Source: Candidatus Fibrimonadaceae bacterium
Lineage (GTDB): Bacteria > Fibrobacterota > Fibrobacteria > Fibrobacterales > Fibrobacteraceae
Reading direction: 5' to 3'
Assembly (NCBI GenBank): GCA_031286305.1
Contig: JAITUM010000093.1
Coordinates: 1-33,814, forward strand
Length of the DNA stretch: 33,814 bases
Part shown: piece after piece, positions 10,301 through 16,547 of the stretch
Layout of the letters: every line of letters starts with the position of its first letter
How positions within the stretch are numbered: position 1 is the stretch's first letter
Program-made: the position numbers and the translations under genes
The notes under the pieces: model-generated
Seen by the model: only the letters and a program-made list of their open reading frames with translations
What the model was told of the DNA's origin: nothing
Database searches by the model: none

Positions 10301-12003
10301 CATATGAACAGATTATTACTTTGCGAAAAGGCTGGAATTGGGTTTCTTCCAATGTGCTAAGCGACAATCCTTCTATTCTTGACCAAACAAAATCATCGCT
10401 TGGCAATGCAGGCGTAATGGTTAAAGGGCAAAACAGCTATATTCAGCAACAGTCTAGCTGGATTGGAACATTGGGCAGCATTTCAGAAAAAAGCATGTAC
10501 CTTATAAACGTCAATCGTGATATTTCACTCTCACTCCAAGGGAACCATGCCAATCCTGCAACGTCTATTGGTATTCACAAAGGCTGGAATTGGATAGGCT
10601 ACATTCCGCAGCACTCGCTATCCGTTCAAAGTGCCCTTGCAGGTATTAATGCACAAACCGGCGATATTATCAAAAGCCAAAACAGCTATGCAGTTTATCT
10701 TGGCAACGGCATTTGGGCTGGAACCCTAACCTTTATGCAGGCAGGCAATGGCTATATGTACCATTCCAACAATGCAGCAACTCAAAGCTTGGTTTATCCT
10801 TCACAAGCCTCGCAGCAAACACAAAGCGCTCCGATGATGGCAATGGCTGCTCCGCCAACTGAACCGTATTGGCAAGTTGATCCAAGCGATTTTTCAAACT
10901 CAATGACGGTCACATCCATCGTTATGCAAGGCAGCAAAGAACTGCGTAGCGCAGAAATTGAAATAGGTGCATTCAGCGGCGAAGAATGCCGTGGCTCGGC
11001 TTTGTTGCAATATGTTCCAAGCGAAGATAAATATGTAGGTTTCTTAGTGGTTCATGGAGAAGGCAGCGAGGAAATAAAGCTGAAAGTTTACGACCATGCA
11101 GAAGGCAAAGAACACAAAGCGAACAATGCAGCAATTAATTTCCTAGCCAACACTATTTATGGCACACCTGATTTCTATGTTGTTAACATTGAAGAAAACG
11201 CAACCCAGCTTGAAGAAGTTTGCATAACCTCCGGCAAAGTATGGCAAAACAACGTATGTCGCGACAGAATTGCTGCCGACTGCGCAACAACCGAGATATT
11301 CGAGAGCGAAACAAAAACTTGCCGTGCGATAATCGCAGGTGATTGCTCTGCAACGCAGGTGTTTGAGGGTGGCGTTTGCCGTGCGATAATTGCAGGCGAC
11401 TGCTCTGCAACGCAGGTGTTTGAGGGTGGCGTTTGCCGTGCAATAACCGCAGATGATTGCTCTGCAACGCAGGTGTTTGAGGGTGGTGTTTGCCGTGCAA
11501 TAATCGCAGACAACTGCTCCGAAGCGCAGGTGTTTGAGGGTAACATTTGCCGAGATAAAACCGAAGCCGAACTCTGCACAGCAAACGGCAAAATATGGCA
11601 AAACAACACATGCCGCAACAAAACACAGCAAGAAATCTGCATAGAAAACGACAAAATATGGCAAAACAACACATGCCGCAGCAAAACACAGCAAGAAGCC
11701 TGCATAGGAGCAGGCTACAACTGGGTTGGTGGTCAATGCGAAACGTCCATAATAGCAAATCAAGAAAATCCTTTAATCAAGGGAATCATGGTTCAGACAA
11801 AAAGCAACGCTATTATACTCACAAACCTCCCCCACAATGCAAAGGTTGAAGTATACAACTTAAAAGGCGAACAAATGTATTCAGCCACTCCCTACTCCCT
11901 ACCCCCCACTTCCCTAAAAATAGAGGTTCAAATAAAAGGTATCTACATCGTAAAAATTTCATTCGGCAACGAAAAACAAATTTTGCGTGTGCCGGTGAGG
12001 TAG
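1348..12003 (+). CDS. Giant secreted multidomain protein (3551 aa): signal peptide, GLUG-like repeats, several LamG/concanavalin-like domains, FN3/Ig-like segments, duplicated GWNW modules, Cys-rich tandem repeats, C-terminal T9SS-type-A-like sorting domain
   Basis: AGGAG ribosome-binding site at 1337-1341; signal peptide MNRSNFTFFAVLLALLASAAWG; LamG-type 'GGSFSIETWFKHD...GYWAMDE' and 'FTLEFWFRNASG...NVYINGQNTATF...YFDEIRIWNSALTRDGI'; tail 'VEVYNLKGEQMYSA...LKIEVQIKGIYIVKISFGNEKQILRVPVR'. Confidence 0.93.
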   Translation: MNRSNFTFFAVLLALLASAAWGQQLSGAGTPGDPFRIESDADMSTFRDWINEGRNVSSHYRVTRDITWWTNVGRIGHPDRPFRGTFDGGGYTINFAGGINMGGIDYVGFFGCVNGATIRNLTIEGNHIDGQGYVGGLIGYATGSINLHNVHVRLTGTSDTYWSYWGGLIGNVGDVSTINITSSSAIVAGVRFRNSGNTIWGGGLIGRIGASGTANITDCMASIIIRDQNNNHQYIGGLIGSISGGVSKITRSVAISNISNSPNVSTSRGPFIGYSGGNLTLNACYHNLPTHEFIGHNSNIASTIINNSDGNITSWTGNDRVYSALERRDDSGATIRSENRGNESWGFDHPVNNRPKLSKTGYAVLVTAGGNIGKITDHRFASSTSYYVNADQTLTIESNLQPNSRQLVEYTFTPAYTPSSGATTHTLTRTGNIGNLTARVNGTVSAKIINIPTPSSLSATFDQFARNGGQVTLNWSFSNPSSLSGSFWVYRREGTLDNWTRRNATGIALSNNSSYTDDTEFNKTYRYAVVYQEFDMPATSLASFPSTNSPAVQYQTLPNVNTTPVFFPLTAQPGALNGEINISFLPHINFNTGNFDIEFRTKAMGTTGWGIWSALSGGTGSLDGRNEPYSRTHGNLSHCNDYEYRVSFPLYDVRYTVQSATAKPRSNVAFIDNKPLKVSKGEYANQVRLEWTIRNSTTQETYRMSRRTAATNSIPAGPWVNLEIVTSNTATTYWNDNNALTGVFYDYMVELIRDCTADSITTVTTVSTAKDIGFTQAFGTVSGRITFGAGNASPNVNVLVQRNELSEGENQYRSLRSTGGGQKFEWLANPVSNFNDIWTSGRWTLQFWVNPDANNTGTRVIGNIGGQDISMIAVTGGYQIFTAMQTATTARSAIIPSNHFSHITITRDGSNVNIYTVVDKDSSNISIANTSFTTNVSMTAPAAANSKISLGHSLWGNIDDVRFWNRALDSAEIRRNYSRLLVGNENGLRGYWTFDDGLPGYAFDMSRVGTVYNGNHATTNTLAFNTNVPNETYQLALKGITDANGNYQIGGIPYQGEGTSYSIIPMLGVHQFNPTQQLRYISPTSMVHNGTDFTNISSFEVSGTVVYEGGTYPVEGCTFEIDGIQVTLDGKPVTSSSDGRFEISVPIGTHKVQVKKPGHTFVNDGYLTDGNGKDLNYNAPLSEVKFYNTTRVKLIGHIVGGKLEHEKTSGFGLRTNNIGSNAITLTAAKNYSLATEQKNTVFQHNTGDKWANWTYPNNIRRDSTFMKIEENTITITVSSATGEYVAWVYPELYNIQNISAGNYGAIYDRNESFDLRDAPIMDDRMLQSSVYSWPDSVFVPQQGNRAAYWEHITREDTVRYHREWSFYHQEQPSFTIQQLVNEQVVNYFGDKEFELDNATIDLVTLAEGKPPFYHFDKPIFRQGEQYSFALSAFEEYYNPKTDVANVVPVAGGTVSFIGEMLMETNPAPIELDSLGQGVFSFLGGMADLTTGIRNLSARIRIDNLSYDSETFGTTGLSAYVLGGRSTGTDFVTAASDKIDFILHDPPGSNSYAYIEKGTVFSTTYEKNYTDKFRLQTELAGILGVKTITLAGMGVMIGGELETTNKIGAGIEVETRNIHNSKKVETFTFTDRVETSSEPEFVGHHADVYVGRGTNTLYGLTNNITIGKTNDFGDPSDVLLTIGDYTIGKQTALAMGMDFGTVFYYTGYEIENIMIPKWKDVLKNLFVFSEENINTATIKNPVYVSKLPANDPNFGTRNDDVEVWGTEATNDLENGPSYKMILPDALKEKMRAGLDIAGGAKETIEVTDSIAHLNLIIKQWEKYLADNEKRKIDAINNNQYKSGDNISFGSGVTIEKSHDYTKETGKTVGSEFEGNALVFTELGFKALGVGWELKGEASTGVSTGSSTTNDTLKSNTVGFVLSTGGTEDQITVDYTLDHKSIPATFMFRTRGGRTSCPYESEIRTKYFEPGNHIINEGTMQIEVPKIAVSGGANRLQVPATRAASFALDITNESETNGTGWFKLTVDESTNPHGAVLKIDGMPIANGRYFSVPSGQVLKKTLTVEKGPNEDVYENIHLILASDCDPDLSDEIIITVEFLPSCSEVAIKSPYDNWLINTATGDSIMVELENYDVNFTNFSYVELLYRLKSAPQWSSAMKFYSDQTRYDQAQGPKTLLGTESSIKYWWYKDQKIDGEYEFSARTICETIGDQFVADYATPAISGVMDMNPPRSLGFASPASGILGIGDELSITFNKDIQTGMLTQNNFSITGVLNAQEIAEPSAGINFTGGTQQAKTELPIYTGGSFSIETWFKHDVGKGGTLFAFGNSNNNSISLGFNDAGRAVLKVGEETYTSINYIAGDQTWKFIAMAYDHTNNSVSVYEYEGATNNVLFANRTLTAIPPTQGQLIVGNNVAGNSGFTGAVSQLHFYGAKRTEADIAASKSLSKSGREHGLIGYWAMDEIEGTVAVDKARARNLMLSAADWYVYPSGYAMQTGNGNHFFIPTATYPLNEFSDFTLEFWFRNASGSQTNNVIFSADNGYIAVNASGGLTLYKKDGTENRVLTTSNLMDTKWHHVAMSVRRSGNVNVYINGQNTATFSETLLESFASGFYYFGAKRTPTNTFENYFAGYFDEIRIWNSALTRDGIVLNKNSKLRGNEAGLLAYYPFETYTKQQNNLISVTPTDNNMVDASMAASGATTSTISVPVKDARPVESVPFSYVASNNKIVFTIDPAYFARVEGSTLTLAVKDVRDMRDNKSNTEQWTAFVRRNALQWDREPVYMSMEEGESRSFTAKITNTGGTTVSYSVENLPSWLSIVNSVGNLAPMASRDLTFVVVPGVNIGNYEATIGLTSGNGITEALSVQLKVSGKRPNWIVNPNDFEGSMSITGRIEINGVLSENTENVLAAFIGDQCVGTASLTYISPSNAYFVFSNVYGNAAHNNQPVTFKLWDASTGRIYPKVETSVSNIRFTPTSVLGSPLNPVIFNALDAYEQIITLRKGWNWVSSNVLSDNPSILDQTKSSLGNAGVMVKGQNSYIQQQSSWIGTLGSISEKSMYLINVNRDISLSLQGNHANPATSIGIHKGWNWIGYIPQHSLSVQSALAGINAQTGDIIKSQNSYAVYLGNGIWAGTLTFMQAGNGYMYHSNNAATQSLVYPSQASQQTQSAPMMAMAAPPTEPYWQVDPSDFSNSMTVTSIVMQGSKELRSAEIEIGAFSGEECRGSALLQYVPSEDKYVGFLVVHGEGSEEIKLKVYDHAEGKEHKANNAAINFLANTIYGTPDFYVVNIEENATQLEEVCITSGKVWQNNVCRDRIAADCATTEIFESETKTCRAIIAGDCSATQVFEGGVCRAIIAGDCSATQVFEGGVCRAITADDCSATQVFEGGVCRAIIADNCSEAQVFEGNICRDKTEAELCTANGKIWQNNTCRNKTQQEICIENDKIWQNNTCRSKTQQEACIGAGYNWVGGQCETSIIANQENPLIKGIMVQTKSNAIILTNLPHNAKVEVYNLKGEQMYSATPYSLPPTSLKIEVQIKGIYIVKISFGNEKQILRVPVR
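11326..11553 (+). repeat. Four tandem 57-bp units encoding AIIAGDCSATQVFEGGVCR-like 19-aa Cys-rich repeats
   Basis: Copies at 11326-11382, 11383-11439, 11440-11496, 11497-11553; the first two translate identically, the others are slightly diverged. Confidence 0.93.
11887..11907. repeat. Heptad repeat ACTCCCT/ACTCCCT/ACCCCCC inside the C-terminal sorting domain coding region
   Basis: Direct reading; encodes the 'TPYSLPP' stretch inserted in the CTD. Confidence 0.75.
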
Positions 12004-12041
12004 CGAAAGCTCCTTCACCCAGCGTTCGGTAAGTTACCCAT

Positions 12042-15000
12042 TTACCGCACAACAATCCGCTTTGCAACACCCGGGCGGTATTCGATGTACACGCCCGGGA
12101 CAGTGGGTTTTTGGACACCCAAAGGTTGACCGCGGAGGTTGTAATAAATTGGGGTATTGAGTATGGGTATATGGGGGTTTGCGATGATTGATGTGGTGAT
12201 GGCCAGGAAGTTCGCTGTTACCGAGATGTTGTTCCAAGCGTGCAGATCTTGGCGTGGGTTGGCAGTGGAGCCATCGCTCCAGCCGGCGAACTCGTAACCA
12301 TCGTTTGGCATTGCTGTGATTTGAGGGCCATTTGTGCCGGGCGCCGTTCTTGCCGTGTACTCGTCTACCAGCGTTTCAACGGCTCCTACTCTGATCTTTC
12401 CGTGCAGATCTGTTTTGTAGGTTAGCAGCCTTGGCAGCGTGAAAAACTCCGCTTCGTGCGCAGTGATGAGCTTGTTGCGGATGTATCTGCCGGAGAGGGT
12501 CAAGTCGTCGGCTGTCCATTTTCCGTTGGTCATCCCTATGTCTGATTTGAGTATGGAAGCGGCCTCGTCCTTGTCGGAGACCGACCAGTTGACCCAGCTC
12601 GTTTTGTGCTGATCTAAAAAGTTCAGCCAGATTGTGGTTGCGGCGGTGTCAATCGGGGTGTTTCCGCTGGCGTGGCACGTGCCGAACTCCGATACAAAGA
12701 GCGCGTAGTTGCGGTTGAGCGCGGTTGTTGCCTTGGTCCGAATGGACGCTCCGTGGCTGTAGGCGTAGAAATGCAGCGAGTAAGTCAGGTTGTTGCCGGT
12801 TACCGGATTAAGCGTGGCAACGTCTACATCCTGGCTCCAGTTGGGAGTGCCAAGTATGATGATATTGTGCGGGTCGATTGCCCTGATGGCGTTGACTACA
12901 GTTTGCGAGTATGTTCTTATCGTGGCCCAGTTCACATCTACGGGTTCGTTGTATATCTCGTATATTACATTGGGAACATCTTTGTAACGCTCTGCCATTT
13001 CTTCGAAAAATGCTTTTGCCGCGTTGGTGTTTGAGTGTGCCTGATGCGAGTGCCAGTCGATTATGACGTAGATTCCTTTTGCGATTGCCGCTTCTACCAC
13101 GTCTGTGACACGCTGCTTGTTTGATACGCCGCCGGAGTTGTCACCGTTTAGGTAACCGGCTTGCTCGTTGTCCCAATCTTCGTCCACACCCATAGCTGCG
13201 CGCACAACGCTCACTTTCCAGTCGTCGGCGAGCCAATTTACCACGTTGGCGTTATAATAGTCGCGACCTTCGCTGGCCATGCTCCAGAACAAGCTCATGC
13301 CGCGCAGTTGCACGATATCGCCGTGCTCGTTGATGATCCTGTTGCCATTAACCGAGAGTCTGCCGTTGCGCTCTACTGGGGTCATACCGTCGTTAATGTC
13401 TAAGATGGGCACCTTTGCCGTGCCGGAAATGGTGGAGTCCATGACGGACGTTGCCGTTATCGTGATGAGATCTGCCGTCTCGTTTGAGGCAACCGTGAGG
13501 AGGCCGGCGGTGCTGATATTGGTTCCCGAGGATGATTTGCCGGCGACGCTCCACGTTACGTCTTGATCGGGCCCGCCGATTCCCGCAACCACCGCGCTGA
13601 ACTGTATGGTGCTGCCCCTTCCCTGCACAGCGTATGCGTTTTGCGGGGTGACGTTGACGCTTGTCACGGCGGCGTCCATAAGGGGTACCGTAGCCGTGCC
13701 GGAGATTGCGGGATTCGCAACGGACGTTGCCGTTATCGTGATAAGATCCGCCGTTTCGTTTGAGGCAACCGTGAGGTTGCCGGTGAGGCTGATATTGGTT
13801 CCCGAGGATGACTTTCCGGCGATGCTCCATGTTACGGTCTGGTCGGGTTTGCCGGTTCCCAAGACTGCTGCGCTAAACTGTATTGTACTGGCCTTGCCCC
13901 GTACGGCCACCGTGTCTTGCGGGGTAACGGAGACACTTGTCACCGTAGGCGGTTCTTTGCTGATGTGTTCGGGCAAGCTTACGGGCGCGCGGAATCCGGG
14001 GAGTTTGCCGTTTTCGGTCACCCAGGGCGCATGAGCGAAACGCCCGCCTAAGGTGCCATTGGCAAGAAGCAGGTCGGACGTAATATCCGCGCCGTTTGGC
14101 AAGTTCGGACCTTTGCTGGACCACGTGTCGGTACCCGCATTGTTGAGCATTTCGTCCCACGCCGCGTTATTGACTAGCGAGCTGTATGTGGTAGTGGAGC
14201 CCGCGATGCGCCCAACGCTTGAAGCCCCCCTAACTCTAGGGCCGAGCGCAACGCTTCCGCGGATCTCGCCGTCCAAATAACCGGCAATGCCGCCTGCCCG
14301 TGCGCTGCTAATTACATCCGCTGTTGAGTAGGCGCTTTCGACGTGGCCCCAACTGGAGACACTGCCCGCTATGCCACCCACGTACTGGTAGCCGTTGATT
14401 GTGCCGGTCACATAGACGTTTGTAAGCGTGCTGTGGAAATCTTGCTGGTTCGTGCCGCCAACGTTGGTGCCGTATCCGCGTATCAACCCAACAACGCCGC
14501 CTGCGTATTCTCCGGCCGTGATGTCGACATCTTCGAGGGCGATGTTCCGCACTATGCCGGTGGCGGACACGCTGCCGATCTGACCGAAAAGCCCTGCGTA
14601 ATCGCGGGTAGTTTGGTTGATATACAGACCGCGGATTACATAACCATTTCCGTCAAATTCACCGCGGAACGGATTAGTGGAATTTCCGATGGGGATCCAG
14701 CCTCTGCCGCTGTTGAACGCAGTGTTGGTTGCACCGTAGCCGTAGAGGTTAATGTCGGCGGTTAAAATAACGAGCCGCCCGGTAAAGTTTCTTCCAGAGT
14801 TGATGGAGTCGGCAAACGCCGCCAATTCAGCCGCCGTGCCGATTCTGTAGGGAACCCGCACGCCGACGGTCGCGCTGCCGAAGAGGCTCGGGTCTGCGTT
14901 GGACGTGGCCCTTATGGTGAGCGAGGTAGCCGTTTCGCTGTCTGCTATGGTGAGCACGCCGGTTGTCTGGTTGATGGACGTAGCGGCATTGGTGCTTCCG

Positions 15001-15557
15001 CTCACGCTCCACGAAACAGTTTGGTTGGGATTATCGAAGTTGCTTACGACCGCGGTAAACTGCCGCGTTTCGCCCGAGGACAGCGTGACGCCGTTGGGGG
15101 AAACGGAAATGCGGGGCGGAGCCTTGACAACGGTAAACGAACCTAAGAGCGTCCCAGTCGTGGTGTTACTCAAGCTGTTGTAGAGGCGTTGGATCAAAAT
15201 GTTTTCAGTATCGTTTGTCGCGTTGGCAGCAGGGTTGAAAGCTGGGAACGGCGGGCTGTCCGAGTAGTAGATAGCGAATGCGCATTCATCATTCCAACGA
15301 TCCGCCGCAATCCAGTACACCTGAATTAAATCACCGATATCAGCTTCGAGGGTGTATGCCGCAGAGTGGCCGGCGCCAATCGTTGGGTTAGGCGTAAGGT
15401 TGTTCCCGTTACGAGTTACCCTTAGTGCCGCGCCATCCCAGCCGTCTCCGTATTCGTCATACAAATTAAAGGTAATCTCCCGCGTTTGCGCCATTACCAT
15501 TTGTGCGATAATTGCTATCGCTGCCAGTAGTTTGAATACCTTACTTCCGTATTTCAT
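12042..15557 (-). CDS. Secreted multidomain GH5-family endoglucanase (cellulase) with GLUG repeats, Big2-like Ig repeats, InlB B-repeat-like module and C-terminal sorting tail
   Basis: Catalytic region 'LRGMSLFWSMASEGRDYYNANVVNWLADDWKVSVVRAAMG...IYVIIDWHSH...VPNVIYEIYNEP...YALFVSEFGTCHASG' with NEP and SEFG motifs typical of GH5_2; 'GYEFAGWSDGSTANPRQ' repeat; tail 'YYNLRGQPLGVQKPTVPGVYIEYRPGVAKRIVVR'. GGAGG precedes the ATG at 15557, preferred over the track start at 15572. Confidence 0.92.
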   Translation of the reverse strand: MKYGSKVFKLLAAIAIIAQMVMAQTREITFNLYDEYGDGWDGAALRVTRNGNNLTPNPTIGAGHSAAYTLEADIGDLIQVYWIAADRWNDECAFAIYYSDSPPFPAFNPAANATNDTENILIQRLYNSLSNTTTGTLLGSFTVVKAPPRISVSPNGVTLSSGETRQFTAVVSNFDNPNQTVSWSVSGSTNAATSINQTTGVLTIADSETATSLTIRATSNADPSLFGSATVGVRVPYRIGTAAELAAFADSINSGRNFTGRLVILTADINLYGYGATNTAFNSGRGWIPIGNSTNPFRGEFDGNGYVIRGLYINQTTRDYAGLFGQIGSVSATGIVRNIALEDVDITAGEYAGGVVGLIRGYGTNVGGTNQQDFHSTLTNVYVTGTINGYQYVGGIAGSVSSWGHVESAYSTADVISSARAGGIAGYLDGEIRGSVALGPRVRGASSVGRIAGSTTTYSSLVNNAAWDEMLNNAGTDTWSSKGPNLPNGADITSDLLLANGTLGGRFAHAPWVTENGKLPGFRAPVSLPEHISKEPPTVTSVSVTPQDTVAVRGKASTIQFSAAVLGTGKPDQTVTWSIAGKSSSGTNISLTGNLTVASNETADLITITATSVANPAISGTATVPLMDAAVTSVNVTPQNAYAVQGRGSTIQFSAVVAGIGGPDQDVTWSVAGKSSSGTNISTAGLLTVASNETADLITITATSVMDSTISGTAKVPILDINDGMTPVERNGRLSVNGNRIINEHGDIVQLRGMSLFWSMASEGRDYYNANVVNWLADDWKVSVVRAAMGVDEDWDNEQAGYLNGDNSGGVSNKQRVTDVVEAAIAKGIYVIIDWHSHQAHSNTNAAKAFFEEMAERYKDVPNVIYEIYNEPVDVNWATIRTYSQTVVNAIRAIDPHNIIILGTPNWSQDVDVATLNPVTGNNLTYSLHFYAYSHGASIRTKATTALNRNYALFVSEFGTCHASGNTPIDTAATTIWLNFLDQHKTSWVNWSVSDKDEAASILKSDIGMTNGKWTADDLTLSGRYIRNKLITAHEAEFFTLPRLLTYKTDLHGKIRVGAVETLVDEYTARTAPGTNGPQITAMPNDGYEFAGWSDGSTANPRQDLHAWNNISVTANFLAITTSIIANPHIPILNTPIYYNLRGQPLGVQKPTVPGVYIEYRPGVAKRIVVR
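13392..13943 (-). repeat. Tandem duplication (unit about 276 bp) encoding two near-identical Big2-like Ig domains
   Basis: 'VTSVSVTPQDTVAVRGKASTIQFSA...GKSSSGTNISLTGNLTVASNETADLITITATSV...' followed by 'VTSVNVTPQNAYAVQGRGSTIQFSA...GKSSSGTNISTAGLLTVASNETADLITITATSV...'. Confidence 0.88.
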
Positions 15558-15586
15558 AGAAAATACCTCCATACCTTATCTTGTAT

Positions 15587-15638
15587 AAAATAGTAAATAA
15601 TGATTAAGTCGTTGCTTGGGAGTGGGGAGTAGGGAGCG
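15587..15638 (-). promoter_or_regulatory. Promoter-like module upstream of the GH5 gene: heptads (15618-15638) + TTAATCATTATTTACTATTTT
   Basis: Reverse complement reads CGCTCCCTACTCCCCACTCCCAAGCAACGACTTAATCATTATTTACTATTTTATAC. Confidence 0.55.
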
Positions 15639-15660
15639 GAGAAATCAGAGTAAATCAGCG

Positions 15661-15671
15661 TTTACTATATT
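15661..15671 (+). promoter_or_regulatory. -10-like box TTTACTATATT upstream of yajC
   Basis: Exact TTTACTATATT, 29 nt before the ATG at 15701. Confidence 0.5.
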
Positions 15672-15700
15672 TTACTTTTCAAACCAAAAGGGATTTCAAT

Positions 15701-16045
15701 ATGAAAATAATAGCAATTTTAATGACGCTGCCGATTTTCGCTATGGCAGAAGGTGCTCAGGAACAGGCTCCAGCCTCGCCGCTGTTTACATTCCTGCCGT
15801 TTATACTCATGTTTGTGGTTATGTATATATTCTTTATATTGCCAAAACAGAAAGAAAACAAGAAAATAGAGGAAATGCGCACCTCTTTGAAAAAGGGCGA
15901 CAAAGTTCTCACGGTAGCCGGCATTGTAGGCACGGTTTCCAATATAGATGACCGTTTTGTTAGCGTCAAAACAGGCGATACTAAAATTGACTTTGAAAAA
16001 GTGGCTATAGTCAAGCTGCTGGAGGCTAATGGAACTTCCACTTAA
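15701..16045 (+). CDS. yajC: Preprotein translocase subunit YajC
   Basis: 'FLPFILMFVVMYIFFILPKQKENKKIEEMRTSLKKGDKVLTVAGIVGTVSNIDDRFVSVKTG': classic YajC transmembrane + KKGDkV motif. Confidence 0.93.
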   Translation: MKIIAILMTLPIFAMAEGAQEQAPASPLFTFLPFILMFVVMYIFFILPKQKENKKIEEMRTSLKKGDKVLTVAGIVGTVSNIDDRFVSVKTGDTKIDFEKVAIVKLLEANGTST

Positions 16046-16544
16046 TATTTACGGCTCTGCGGTTTTGAGAAAAAAAGCCGAGCCTGTTGAAGAAATAACT
16101 CCGGAGCTGTTAGAGCTGGCTCGTGATATGCTTGACACAATGTATAAGGCTCAGGGTATAGGCTTAGCGGCTCCGCAAGTGGGTAAAAGCATTCGTCTTG
16201 TTGTGATTGACCTTTCAAAAGAAGAAGATGAACGCAACCCCATTATATTCTTTAATCCTGAAATCCAGTTTGAAGACGATGATAATCCTTCGGAGATCGA
16301 TGAAGAAGGCTGCCTTTCCGTGCCGGACATTTGGGCGAAAATTTCCAGACCAAGCCGAGTGAACTTAACTTATAAAAACGAAAATGGTGAAACCGTTGAA
16401 ATGCAGAATGTCTCAGGTAAACTGTCTCGCTGCATTCAACACGAGATAGACCATTTGAACGGAGTTTTATTCACAGACAAAATGTCCATAGCAGATAAAG
16501 CAGTGAATATGGGCAAGCTAAAGAGAATGGCAAAGAAACAGTAG
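16029..16544 (+). CDS. def: Peptide deformylase
   Basis: Motifs GIGLAAPQVG, EEGCLSVP, QHEIDHLNG; start overlaps the yajC end by 17 nt. Confidence 0.96.
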   Translation: MELPLNIYGSAVLRKKAEPVEEITPELLELARDMLDTMYKAQGIGLAAPQVGKSIRLVVIDLSKEEDERNPIIFFNPEIQFEDDDNPSEIDEEGCLSVPDIWAKISRPSRVNLTYKNENGETVEMQNVSGKLSRCIQHEIDHLNGVLFTDKMSIADKAVNMGKLKRMAKKQ

Positions 16545-16547
16545 CTT

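Noticed and set aside
11326-11553. CRISPR or noncoding repeat
   Set aside because: 57-bp period keeps frame with conserved Cys positions; it is a protein repeat.
11143-11763. Three overlapping long minus-strand ORFs (176-206 aa)
   Set aside because: Shadow ORFs opposite the 57-bp tandem repeats of the giant gene; repetitive with no independent signal.
12004-12041. Terminator between the convergent giant and GH5 genes
   Set aside because: Only weak stems (AGC-GAAA-GCT, GGTAA-G-TTACC) and no T-run in this 38-bp gap.
12672-15183. Many plus-strand and alternate-frame ORFs across the GH5 gene
   Set aside because: Antisense shadow ORFs in GC-rich coding DNA; the minus frame has clear domains and motifs.
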